NCBI RefSeq assembly: GCF_014205335.1
Contig: NZ_JACHNH010000001.1
Span: 2,784,501-2,848,500 of the forward strand
From: Amorphoplanes digitatis
GTDB taxonomy: Bacteria; Actinomycetota; Actinomycetes; Mycobacteriales; Micromonosporaceae
DNA: 64,000 bases
Direction: 5' to 3'
Shown piece by piece: positions 1 to 8,229 of the stretch; the first letter of the stretch is position 1; every line of letters starts with the position of its first letter. The notes under the pieces are model-generated. The model was given only the letters and a program-made list of their open reading frames with translations, was not told the DNA's origin and searched no databases. Both the position numbers and the translations under genes were made by a program.

Positions 1-2371
1 GGACGCCGGTGCCCGCGATCGGTCTCCCGATCGGCACCGCGTGCGCCGCGACGGACACCGGGTCGTCGAGGTGGTGGACGGTGGTGAACGTGGTGTTCTC
101 GGTCGGCCCGTACGCATTGGTGACGCGCAGGCCCGGGCAGGCGCGCAGGATCTCGGCCACCGCGCCCGGCGGCAGGGCCTCGCCGCCGGTGACGAGCTGG
201 ACGACACCCCGGAACCCGTCCGGCCGGTAGTCGGCGGCCAGCCGGAGCAGGCCGGTGGTGAGGAACAGGCCGGTGATCGCCCGGTCGCGCAGGAACGCCG
301 CCAGGCCGTTCGGGGTGGGGCTGCCGGCGAGCACCTCGACGGTACCGCCGGCGAACAGCGGCGCGAAGATCTCCAAGGTGGACGCGTCGAACGCCAGCGG
401 TGCGAGCCGGGCGAAGCGGGCCGCCGCGCCGGGCGACAGGAACCCCGGCTCGTGCAGCAGCCGGACCACGGCCCGGCACGGGATCATCGCGCCCTTCGGC
501 AGGCCGGTGGTCCCCGACGTGAAGGCGATGTAGGCGACCCGGTCCGGGTCCCCGGCGGCGGGGACCGGCGGGACGGCGCCCGCGGTGGCGTGCGGGTCGA
601 CCACCGGGATCGTCCGCCGCCCGTCCGCCGCCGCGCCCAGGCCGGCGAGCCGGTCCGGCTCGCCGAGTACCACCCGCGCGCCGGCGGCGTCCAGCATCGC
701 CGTCACGATGGCGGTCGGGGTGTCCGGGTCGATGCCCACGTAGGCCGCGCCGATCCGGAGGATGCCGAGCACCGCCACGATCTCCTCGGCGCAGCGCCCC
801 ACGGCGAGGCCGACCCGGTCGCCCACCCCGGCACCGGCGGCGACCAGCACGGCCGACTGGGCGGCGGCCGCCGCCATCAGCTCGCGATAGGTGAGCGTGC
901 GGGCCGGATCGGCGTCGCGGACGGCCGTCGCGTCCGGGTCGCGCGCGGCGACCTCCTCGATCAGCTGCCACAGGCCGCGTGTGGCGTCGGCGTCCGGTCC
1001 CGGCTCCCACGCGTCGAGGCGGCGGCGCTGGGCGGCGCCGATCGTGCGCACCGCGGCCAACGGCCCGCCGGGCGCCGCGGCCATCTCGGCAAGGGCCCGG
1101 TCGAAGCCGGCCGCCAACTCCATCGCCTCCGCCGGGGACAGCACCGAGGTGGCGTACTCCAGCTCCAGCGTGGGCGCCGGCCGCCAGGCCAGCACGTGCA
1201 GCATGGCGTCGTAGGCGGTGCCGCCGGTGTGCCCGAGGCGTACGTCGAACCGCGTCCCGCCGGCCGTCAGCACGCCGGGCAGCAGCTCGTCGTGCGCGCC
1301 GAAGGCGACCTGGACCAGCGGGTTGCGCGACCGGTCGCCGCGGCCCGCGCCGAGCGCGGCGACGATGTCCTCGAAGGCGGCGCCGTCGAAGCCGGACGAC
1401 TCCCGGGTCGCCCGGCCGGTGCCGCGCACGTAGTCGGCGACCGTGCCGCCGGGCGGTACCTCGCAGGCGACCGGGGCCAGCCCGGTCGGCCCGCCGATCA
1501 CCCGCATCTCGGTCGCGGTCGTCCTGGCGGCCGTCGGCACGCCGACCAGGAGCCGGGTCACCGCGGCCCGGCGCGCCACGGTCAGCGCCCACGCGGCCAG
1601 CAGGACGACGTTGCGGCTGACACCCAGCGACCGTGCCAGCGCCGCGCAGCCGGCGGCGGCGTCCCCGGTCAGCGTGAACGGCAGCCGGGCGCCGGCGTAG
1701 TCGCGGACCTCCGGGCGCACCAGGTCGCTCGGGATCTCCACCACGGTGGGCCAGCCGGCGAGCATCGCGGCGCGCCGGCCGGCCAGGTCCGGCCCGGCGG
1801 TGGCCAGCGACTCCATGCCCGGCTCCGGCTCGCCGCCGGGATCCGCCGGTGACCGGTCCCGGTAGCCCGCGGCGATCTCCCGCCACAGCAGGCCCGCGCT
1901 CCAGCCGTCCAGGATCACGTGGTGTGCGAGGACGGACAGCACCGACCGCCCCGGCGCCACCCGGGTCAGCACGAACACGACGGGCGGCCGTTCGTACGGG
2001 CGCAGCAGCCGGGGCGCCGCCGGGGCGAGCAGCCGGTGCACGAGCTCCACGGCGTCGGCGCCGGCCGGCTGCGGCGGCAGGTCCTGCTCGGCGACGACCG
2101 GATCCCAGGCGGCCAGCACCCGGTACCCGGCCCGGCCGGTGCCGGGGTCCCGGGTGCAGATCGTCCGCAGCGACGCGTGCCGCCGGGTCGCCCGGTCAAG
2201 CACGGCGCGCAGCCGGTCGACGTCGAGCGCGCCGGTGATCTCGGCGCTGACCAGGACGTGGAACGGCGAGTGCCGGCCCGCCAGGACCGGCTCGGCGGAC
2301 AGCATCCCCTCCTGGACCCGGGTGACCGGACCCTCGGCGGTATGACCGCCCACCACATCGGAACTCCGCAT
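1..2371 (-). CDS. NRPS, condensation-adenylation (C-A), 3' end outside window
   Basis: About 790 codons are visible and the frame stays open to the left edge, so the gene is partial. Reading leftward, a condensation domain comes first, with the active-site HHVILDG motif at residues 150-156. An adenylation domain follows, with the A3 loop FTSGTTGLPKG near residue 617 and the A5 motif NAYGPTENTT close to the edge. By eye the specificity residues read D-A-L-F-V-G-A-T-F, which suggests an aliphatic amino acid; this is an inference. The start is the first ATG, with no clear Shine-Dalgarno sequence; GTG codons a few positions downstream are alternatives. The gene diverges from the mutase operon across a large inverted repeat, so both sides are probably co-regulated. 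Any carrier domain lies outside the window. Confidence 0.9.
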   Translation of the reverse strand, partial: MRSSDVVGGHTAEGPVTRVQEGMLSAEPVLAGRHSPFHVLVSAEITGALDVDRLRAVLDRATRRHASLRTICTRDPGTGRAGYRVLAAWDPVVAEQDLPPQPAGADAVELVHRLLAPAAPRLLRPYERPPVVFVLTRVAPGRSVLSVLAHHVILDGWSAGLLWREIAAGYRDRSPADPGGEPEPGMESLATAGPDLAGRRAAMLAGWPTVVEIPSDLVRPEVRDYAGARLPFTLTGDAAAGCAALARSLGVSRNVVLLAAWALTVARRAAVTRLLVGVPTAARTTATEMRVIGGPTGLAPVACEVPPGGTVADYVRGTGRATRESSGFDGAAFEDIVAALGAGRGDRSRNPLVQVAFGAHDELLPGVLTAGGTRFDVRLGHTGGTAYDAMLHVLAWRPAPTLELEYATSVLSPAEAMELAAGFDRALAEMAAAPGGPLAAVRTIGAAQRRRLDAWEPGPDADATRGLWQLIEEVAARDPDATAVRDADPARTLTYRELMAAAAAQSAVLVAAGAGVGDRVGLAVGRCAEEIVAVLGILRIGAAYVGIDPDTPTAIVTAMLDAAGARVVLGEPDRLAGLGAAADGRRTIPVVDPHATAGAVPPVPAAGDPDRVAYIAFTSGTTGLPKGAMIPCRAVVRLLHEPGFLSPGAAARFARLAPLAFDASTLEIFAPLFAGGTVEVLAGSPTPNGLAAFLRDRAITGLFLTTGLLRLAADYRPDGFRGVVQLVTGGEALPPGAVAEILRACPGLRVTNAYGPTENTTFTTVHHLDDPVSVAAHAVPIGRPIAGTGV

Positions 2372-2405
2372 GGAAGCCGATTAGATTCGCCGCCGCCGCA
2401 CCGGG

Positions 2406-2450
2406 CCAGGCAATCCGACCGGCAAGAACGGTGCCGGTCCGATTGCCTGG
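2406..2450. promoter_or_regulatory. Large inverted repeat in divergent NRPS/mutase promoter region
   Basis: The arms are 2406-2424 and 2432-2450, 19 bp each, separated by 7 nt, and match at 18 of 19 positions. The left arm begins CCAGGCAATC and the right arm ends GATTGCCTGG. It lies between the divergent starts at 2371 and 2486, so it is more likely an operator (or a hairpin in one leader) than a terminator. The cognate protein is unknown. Confidence 0.6.
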
Positions 2451-2485
2451 TCCGATGGTCCGCGCCGTCCGTAGGTTCGGCGTCC

Positions 2486-3937
2486 ATGACGGGCGTTCCG
2501 GGGCAGTTCCCCTACGATGCCGGCCTGCACCCGGCCGGCTATCGCAGCAGGTTGTGGACCATGCGGCAGCTCGCCGGCCTGCACAGCGCCGCGTCGACGA
2601 ACGAGCGGTTCCGCTACCTGCTGGGCATGGGCGAGACCGGCCTGTCGCTCGCCTTCGACCTGCCCACCCAGCACGGGCTCGACCCGGACGAGCCGGCCGC
2701 CGCGGGCGAGGTCGGCCGCACCGGCGTCTCGATCGCCACGGTCGACGACCTCGCCGCGGTGTTCGCCGAGATCCCACTGGAGAAGGTGTCGGTCTCGTTC
2801 ACCATCAACGCGACCGCGCCGATGCTGCTCGCCATGTGGATCGTCGTGGCCGAGGAGTCCGGTGTCGATCCGGCGACGCTGCGCGGCACCCTCCAGAACG
2901 AGATTCTCAAGGAGTTCCTGGCCCGCAAGGCGTACATCTACGATCTGCCGACGAGCATGCGCTACGCGCTCGACGTCATCGAATTCTGCGTACGGAATCT
3001 GCCGGCCGTGAATCCGATCTCCATCTCCGGCGGGCACGTCCGGGAGGCGGGCGCCGACCGCGCGCTGGAGCTGGCCTGCGCGCTGGCCAACACCGACGAG
3101 TACCTCGCCGGCCTGGCCGCCCGCGGCCTGGACGTGGACACCGTGGCGGCCCGGTTCAGCTTCATCTTCGGTACCCACATGGAGCTGCTCGCCGAGGCGG
3201 TGAAGTTCCGGGTGGCCCGAGCGATGTACGCCGAGCGCATGCGCGACCGGTGGGGTGCGACCGAGCCGCGCGCCATGCGGATGCGCATCCAGGCCAACAC
3301 GTTCGGCTCGGCGCTTGCACACCAGGAACCGCTCAACAACATCGTCCGGGCCACCGTGCAGGCGCTGGCCGCGGTGCTCGGCGGCGTCCAGTCGCTGCAC
3401 GTGTGCAGCTTCGACGAGGCGCACCGCACCCCGGGCCGGCTCGGCGCCCGGGTCGCCCTGCGTACCCAGCAGATCCTCGCCGGCGAGACCGACCTCGCGC
3501 GGTACGCCGACCCGCTCGGCGGCTCGGCCGCGGTGGAGCAGGTGCGGCTCGCGCTGACGGCCGAGGTGCGGCAGTGGCTCGACCGGATCGAGCGCCACGG
3601 CGGGATGAGCGAGTGCATCCGCTCCGGCTGGCTGGAGGCCGAGGTCGAGACCATGGCGTACGCGAACCCGGGCCCCCGCGTCGGTGTACCGGACGCCACC
3701 CCGTCCGCGGCCGAGGACGCGCTGATCGCCGCGGACCGGCACACGCCCGCCGCGATCCCGCCGCGCACGGTCCACCGCCGGGCGTGCGCCGCCGAGCTCC
3801 GCGTGCTGCGCGACGACGCCCTCGGCGGCCGCAACGTGCTGCCCGCCCTGATCGCCGCGGTCCGGGCCCGGGCGACGCTCGGCGAGCTGCGCGTGGCGAT
3901 GCAACCCGAACCGCTCAGCCCGATCGGAGGTCACTGA
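2486..3937 (+). CDS. Methylmalonyl/ethylmalonyl-CoA mutase-like large subunit, no B12 domain
   Basis: The 483-residue protein matches the substrate-binding barrel of adenosylcobalamin-dependent acyl-CoA mutases (RLWTMRQLAG, GLSLAFDLPTQHG, SISGGHVREAG with His184). The Tyr and Arg that hold the substrate carboxylate in methylmalonyl-CoA mutase (Tyr89 and Arg207 there) align with Tyr19 and Arg267. Isobutyryl-CoA mutase has Phe and Gln at these places, so a dicarboxylic acyl-CoA is the likely substrate. The chain stops before any cobalamin-binding DxHxxG domain and is also short at the N-terminus, so a separate B12 subunit must exist elsewhere. With the reductase gene 2 nt downstream, the likely reaction is alkylmalonyl-CoA to alkylsuccinyl-CoA. 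ATG 2486 was chosen because homology begins just after it. Confidence 0.85.
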   Translation: MTGVPGQFPYDAGLHPAGYRSRLWTMRQLAGLHSAASTNERFRYLLGMGETGLSLAFDLPTQHGLDPDEPAAAGEVGRTGVSIATVDDLAAVFAEIPLEKVSVSFTINATAPMLLAMWIVVAEESGVDPATLRGTLQNEILKEFLARKAYIYDLPTSMRYALDVIEFCVRNLPAVNPISISGGHVREAGADRALELACALANTDEYLAGLAARGLDVDTVAARFSFIFGTHMELLAEAVKFRVARAMYAERMRDRWGATEPRAMRMRIQANTFGSALAHQEPLNNIVRATVQALAAVLGGVQSLHVCSFDEAHRTPGRLGARVALRTQQILAGETDLARYADPLGGSAAVEQVRLALTAEVRQWLDRIERHGGMSECIRSGWLEAEVETMAYANPGPRVGVPDATPSAAEDALIAADRHTPAAIPPRTVHRRACAAELRVLRDDALGGRNVLPALIAAVRARATLGELRVAMQPEPLSPIGGH

Positions 3938-3939
3938 CC

Positions 3940-5280
3940 ATGCCGGAGAAGTTGGTGGAGGCGGTGCGTGCCGACGCCGGTGCCCGCGCCATCCTGAACA
4001 GCCCGCTACCGGACTCGTATCGCGCGGCCTTCCTGCGGCGCGAGGACGAGGGCATCTTCGACGGCGCCGCGGACCGCGACGTGCGCCGCTCGATCCACAT
4101 CGGTGACGTACCGATGCCCGAGCTGGCCCCGGACGAGGTGCTGGTCGCGGTCATGGCCGCCGCGGTCAACTACAACACCGTCTGGTCGGCCATGTTCCAG
4201 CCGCTGTCCACGTTCGGCTTCCTCGACCACTTCGCCCGGCAGGGCGGATGGGCCACCCGGCACCGCCGCGACTACCACGTGGTGGGTTCGGACGCCGCGG
4301 GCGTGGTGGTGCGTACCGGGTCCGCGGTACGGCACTGGTCGGTGGGGGACCGGGTGGTGGTTGCCGCGCCGTACATCGACGAGCAGGATCCCATGGCGCA
4401 GCGCGACGGCATGCTCTCGCATGACTTCCGCGCCTGGGGCTTCGAGACCAACTTCGGCGCGTTCGGCCAGTTCGCGGTCGCCAAGGCCACCCAGCTGATC
4501 GCCAAGCCGCGGCACCTTTCCTGGGAGGAGGCCGCCTGCAACACGCTCTGCCTCGGCACCGCGTACCGGATGCTGATCGGACCGGGCGGCGCGCGGATCA
4601 AGCTCGGCGACGTGGTGCTGGTCTGGGGCGCGGCGGGCGGGCTCGGCGCGTACGCCGTGCAGCTGTGCCGCCAGGCCGGCGCGATCACCGTGGGGGTTGT
4701 CGGCTCGACGGACAAGGCCGACCTGCTCGACCGGCTCGGCTGCGACGTCGTCCTCAACCGCCACGACGTCGGCCTCACCGGCGACGAGGCCGACGGGGTC
4801 GACGAGTGGCGCGCACTGGGCACGGCCATCCGCAAGCACACCGGCGAGGACCCGCACGTCGCGTTCGAGCACGTCGGGCGGGCGACGTTCGCCGCGTCGG
4901 TGTACGTCGTGCGGCGCGGCGGAACGGTGGTCACCTGCGGATCGAGCAGCGGGTACGACCACCGCTACGACAACCGGCACCTGTGGATGAAGCTCAAGCG
5001 GGTGATCGGCAGCCACGGCGCCAACGCGCAGGAGTCGGTGGAGGCCAACCGGCTGGTCGCACTGGGCCGGATCGTGCCGACCCTGTCGCGCACCTTCGGC
5101 CTCGACGCCGCCGCCGAGGCGACCCGGCTGGTGCAGACCAACGCGCACGAGGGCAAGGTCGGCGTGCTCTGCCTGGCCGAGCGGGAGGGCCTCGGCATCG
5201 AGGACGAGGCGCTGCGTGCCCGGGTCGGCGAGGACCGGCTGCGCCTGTTCCGTGACCACGCCGCCCGGCGGCCGTCGTGA
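3940..5280 (+). CDS. ccr: Crotonyl-CoA carboxylase/reductase
   Basis: This 446-residue medium-chain reductase reduces and carboxylates 2-enoyl-CoA with NADPH and CO2 to give alkylmalonyl-CoA. The CO2-pocket residues described for this family are kept: Asn in AVNYNT (near 79), Phe168-Glu169 in GFETNFG, and His359 in IGSHGAN. It should therefore carboxylate, not just reduce. The nucleotide-binding segment VWGAAGGLGAYAVQL is intact. GGAGG lies just before ATG 3940, and the mutase stop codon falls inside this leader, so translation is coupled. No polyketide synthase in the window would use alkylmalonyl-CoA, which points to the neighbouring mutase as the next enzyme. Chain length of the substrate cannot be read from sequence. 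Confidence 0.93.
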   Translation: MPEKLVEAVRADAGARAILNSPLPDSYRAAFLRREDEGIFDGAADRDVRRSIHIGDVPMPELAPDEVLVAVMAAAVNYNTVWSAMFQPLSTFGFLDHFARQGGWATRHRRDYHVVGSDAAGVVVRTGSAVRHWSVGDRVVVAAPYIDEQDPMAQRDGMLSHDFRAWGFETNFGAFGQFAVAKATQLIAKPRHLSWEEAACNTLCLGTAYRMLIGPGGARIKLGDVVLVWGAAGGLGAYAVQLCRQAGAITVGVVGSTDKADLLDRLGCDVVLNRHDVGLTGDEADGVDEWRALGTAIRKHTGEDPHVAFEHVGRATFAASVYVVRRGGTVVTCGSSSGYDHRYDNRHLWMKLKRVIGSHGANAQESVEANRLVALGRIVPTLSRTFGLDAAAEATRLVQTNAHEGKVGVLCLAEREGLGIEDEALRARVGEDRLRLFRDHAARRPS

Positions 5281-6782
5281 ACCGGACCGTGCCCGGTGTC
5301 TTCGCCGAGCGGGTCGCGCGGGCACCGGACGCGGTCGCCGTGTCCTGCGGCGACCGGCGGCTCAGCTACGCCGAGCTGGACGCCTGGGCCGGCGACGTGG
5401 CGCGGCGCCTGGCCGCGCGCGGCGTGCGCCCCGGCAACCGGGTCGGTGTTGCCGTCCGGCGCTCGGCCGACCTGGTCGCCGCCCTGCTGGGCGTACTCAC
5501 CGCCGGCGCCGCGTACGTCCCGGTCGAGGTGGGCGACCCGTTCCGCCGGCGGGCCGCGCTGCTGGCCGACGCCGGGGTGACCGTGCTGCTGGCGGACGAG
5601 GCGGCGGAGAAGGAGGTCGAGCGGCACGGCCTGCCCGTCGTGCCGGCCGCCCGGCGCCGCGCGGCCGGCGCCGCGCCGGGCGCCACCGCCGGCCCGTCCG
5701 ACCCGGCCTACCTGCTGTACACATCGGGCTCCACCGGCGAGCCCAAGGCCGTCGTCGTCGAGCACCACAGCATCGTGAACCTGGTCGTCGACCCCGGGTA
5801 CGTGCGGATCACCCCCGCCGACCGGGTGCTGCACCTCGCGCCGGTCGCGTTCGACGCCGCCACCTTCGAGATCTGGGCGCCGCTGCTCAACGGCGCCCGG
5901 CTGGTGGTCGCGCCGCCCGGCCCGCCGCTCGCCGAGGAGATCGAGAACCTGGTCCACGAGCAGGGAATCACCGTGCTCTGGCTGACCGCCGCGCTCTTCC
6001 ACCGGCAGATCGACGAGCGGCCGGACACGTTCCGCGGCGGCCTGCGTACGGTCATCGCCGGCGGCGACGTGCTGTCGCCCGGCCACGTCGGCCGGCTCCT
6101 CGCGCACGCGCCCGGCCTGGCGGTCGTCAACGGGTACGGCCCGACCGAGGCCACCACGTTCGCCTGCACCCACCGGGTCACCGCGGCCGACGTCGCGCCC
6201 GGGCCGATCCCGATCGGACGGCCGATCCGCGACGTCACCGCCGAGGTCCGCGACGCCGCCGGCCGGCCGGTCGCCGACGGGGTGACCGGCGAGCTGTGGA
6301 TCGGCGGCGAGGGGGTGGCGCGCGGCTACTGGCGGCGGCCCGCGCTGACCGCGGCGGCGTTCGTCCGCGACCCGGCCGACGGTGCGGTCCGCTACCGCAC
6401 CGGTGACCTGGCCCGGCGCCGGTCCGACGGCGTTCTCGAGTTCCTCGGCCGGGCCGACGGCCAGTTCAAGCTGCGCGGGTACCGGGTCGAGCCCGGCGAG
6501 ATCGAGAGCGCGCTGGCCGGTCATCCGGCGGTGCGGGAGGCGGCCGTCGCGGTGCGCGCCAACCAGCACGGCGATCCGCGGCTCGTCGCGTACGTGGTGC
6601 CCCGCGGGCCGGAGCCGGTCGACCGGCGCGGGCTGCGCGACCACCTCAGCGACCGGCTGCCCCGCCACCTGGTGCCGGCGGTCTTCGTGGTCGTCGCCCG
6701 GCTACCCCTCACCACCAACGGGAAAGTCGACCGCGGTGCCCTGCCGACGCCGCGGTGGCAGAGAAAGGACACCTATGTCTGA
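5277..6782 (+). CDS. Stand-alone NRPS adenylation domain, predicted valine
   Basis: A complete free adenylation domain of 501 residues that activates an amino acid with ATP and loads it on a carrier in trans. Visible cores are A3 TSGSTGEPK (149-157), A4 FDAATFEIW, A5 NGYGPTEATT, A7 YRTGDLARR, A8 FKLRGYRVEPGEIE and A10 TTNGKVDRG. By eye the specificity residues are D-A-F-W-I-G-G-T-F-K, identical to the classical valine code of gramicidin S and tyrocidine synthetases. GTG 5277 overlaps the stop of the reductase. The likely acceptors are the free carrier protein encoded next and possibly the A-less first module of the large NRPS. Valine activation fits an actinonin-like product. Confidence 0.93.
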   Translation: MNRTVPGVFAERVARAPDAVAVSCGDRRLSYAELDAWAGDVARRLAARGVRPGNRVGVAVRRSADLVAALLGVLTAGAAYVPVEVGDPFRRRAALLADAGVTVLLADEAAEKEVERHGLPVVPAARRRAAGAAPGATAGPSDPAYLLYTSGSTGEPKAVVVEHHSIVNLVVDPGYVRITPADRVLHLAPVAFDAATFEIWAPLLNGARLVVAPPGPPLAEEIENLVHEQGITVLWLTAALFHRQIDERPDTFRGGLRTVIAGGDVLSPGHVGRLLAHAPGLAVVNGYGPTEATTFACTHRVTAADVAPGPIPIGRPIRDVTAEVRDAAGRPVADGVTGELWIGGEGVARGYWRRPALTAAAFVRDPADGAVRYRTGDLARRRSDGVLEFLGRADGQFKLRGYRVEPGEIESALAGHPAVREAAVAVRANQHGDPRLVAYVVPRGPEPVDRRGLRDHLSDRLPRHLVPAVFVVVARLPLTTNGKVDRGALPTPRWQRKDTYV

Positions 6783-6999
6783 GATCCTGCTGCGCCTGTG
6801 GCGCGAGTCGCTTGGCGTCGCCGACGCGGGACCCGACGACGACTTCTTCGAGCTCGGCGGCGACTCGCTGGTCGCCACCCAGCTCGTCGCCCGGCTGCGC
6901 GAGGAGCTGGGCGTCGCCGTCACCCTGCTCACCGTCTTCGAGAACCCCACCGTCGCCGAGCTCGCCCTGGAACTGGAGCCGGCGGTTGTCACGCCCTGA
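6775..6999 (+). CDS. Free peptidyl carrier protein
   Basis: A 74-residue discrete carrier protein. FFELGGDSLVA carries the phosphopantetheine-accepting serine at position 31. ATG 6775 overlaps the end of the adenylation gene by 8 nt in another frame and has a purine-rich leader (GAGAAAGGA). Being a separate polypeptide, it probably receives valine from the free adenylation enzyme and presents it to a condensation domain or to the N-oxygenase. The MFS gene begins inside its last codons, so the two are translationally coupled. Confidence 0.93.
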   Translation: MSEILLRLWRESLGVADAGPDDDFFELGGDSLVATQLVARLREELGVAVTLLTVFENPTVAELALELEPAVVTP

Positions 7000-8221
7000 G
7001 TACCGGCGCAACGTCCGGCTGTGGGTCGCGGGCACCGGCATCTCGGTCGCCGGCGACGCCGCGCTGTCGGTGGCGCTCTCGGTCTGGGTCAAGGAGCTGA
7101 CCGGCTCCAACGGCCAGGCCGGCCTCGCCTTCCTCGCGTTTCTGGCGCCGCGGCTGCTCACCCCGTTCACCGCGGTGCTGGCCGACCGGCTGCGCCGCCG
7201 GCCGCTGGTGGTGGTCCTCAACCTGCTCCTCGCCGCCTGGGTCAGCCTGGCCCTGCTGGTCGACGGCCCGGCCGGCGTGCCGCTGCTCTACCTGGTGCTG
7301 TTCGGCGTCGGCCTCGGCACCGGGCTGCATCACGCGGCCGGCACCGCCCTGCTGACCCGGCTGGTGCCCGCCGAGCGGCTCGGCGCCACCAACGCGGTGC
7401 TGCGCACCGCGCAGGAGGTCGGCCTGCTGGTCGCGCCCGCGGTGGGCACGGCGCTCTACGTGGCGTTCGGCGCCCGTGCGGTCGCCGCCCTCGACGCGGC
7501 GACCTTCGTGCTGTGCGCCGCGCTGGTCGCGGCCGTGCGGGTGCACGAGCCCCGGCCGGAGCCGCGGCGGGGAAGCCGCTGGGCCGAGCTGACCGCGGGC
7601 CTGGTCCACGTGGCCGGCACCGCCGGCATCCGGCGGGTGGTGCTCGCGATGGGCGGCGCCCTGCTCGTCTTCGGCTTCTTCGAGTCGATCGTCTTCGCGG
7701 TCGTCGACGAGGGGCTGCACCGGCCCGCCGCCTTCCTCGGGGTGCTCGCCACCGTGAAGGGCGCCGGCTCGGTCGCCGGCGGGCTGCTGGCGGTGCGGAT
7801 CGTGCGGGGGCTGCCGGCGGGCGGCGAGGCCCGGTTGACCGTGCTCGGCCTGGGCCTGCTCGGCCTCGGGTCGGCCGTGATGCTGCTCCCGGCGGTTCCG
7901 GCGGTGCTCGCCGGTGCCGCGGTGGTGGGGCTCGGCATCCCGATGGCGATCGTCGGCCTGTTCACCGTCGCCCAGCAGCACACCCCGCCGCACCTGCAGG
8001 GCCGGGTGGCCGGCGCGGCCGGCACGCTCGTGACCGCGCCGCAGGTGGCCTCGGTGGCCGTCGGCGCCGTGCTGATCGGCTGGGTCGACTTCCGCGTCCT
8101 GCTCGCGGTCGTCGCCGCGACCGTTCTCCTGGCGGCCGGCTGCCTCGCGGCACGGACCCGCACCGGCCGGGCCGCCGACACCGGCGTGCTGCCGGAAGAC
8201 CTGCCGACCAAGGTGAGCTGA
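6986..8221 (+). CDS. MFS transporter, probable product exporter
   Basis: This hydrophobic protein of about 411 residues has a major-facilitator layout: some twelve membrane segments, the loop ADRLRRRPLVVV after helix 2, and a central cytoplasmic loop rich in Arg near RPEPRRGSRW. No ATP-binding motif is present. I chose TTG 6986 because GGAG lies 7 nt upstream and no ATG or GTG is available before the first membrane segment; this start overlaps the carrier-protein gene by 14 nt. Its place inside the biosynthetic operon suggests export of the peptide and self-protection. The substrate is inferred from position only. Confidence 0.85.
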   Translation: MSRPEYRRNVRLWVAGTGISVAGDAALSVALSVWVKELTGSNGQAGLAFLAFLAPRLLTPFTAVLADRLRRRPLVVVLNLLLAAWVSLALLVDGPAGVPLLYLVLFGVGLGTGLHHAAGTALLTRLVPAERLGATNAVLRTAQEVGLLVAPAVGTALYVAFGARAVAALDAATFVLCAALVAAVRVHEPRPEPRRGSRWAELTAGLVHVAGTAGIRRVVLAMGGALLVFGFFESIVFAVVDEGLHRPAAFLGVLATVKGAGSVAGGLLAVRIVRGLPAGGEARLTVLGLGLLGLGSAVMLLPAVPAVLAGAAVVGLGIPMAIVGLFTVAQQHTPPHLQGRVAGAAGTLVTAPQVASVAVGAVLIGWVDFRVLLAVVAATVLLAAGCLAARTRTGRAADTGVLPEDLPTKVS

Positions 8222-8229
8222 GGTAGCCG

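Noticed and set aside
41..1852. 603-residue rightward open frame
   Set aside because: Arg/Gly/Pro-rich composition with no domain; it is the complement of the leftward NRPS gene, whose C and A motifs are clear.
2381..3934. 517-residue leftward frame opposite the mutase gene
   Set aside because: Antisense shadow of a high-GC gene; the opposite strand shows the mutase motifs.
2486..5280. Mutase and reductase as ethylmalonyl-CoA supply for a polyketide synthase
   Set aside because: No ketosynthase or acyltransferase domain in the window; the diacid-type mutase instead suggests onward conversion to alkylsuccinyl-CoA. A polyketide gene left of the window could reopen this.
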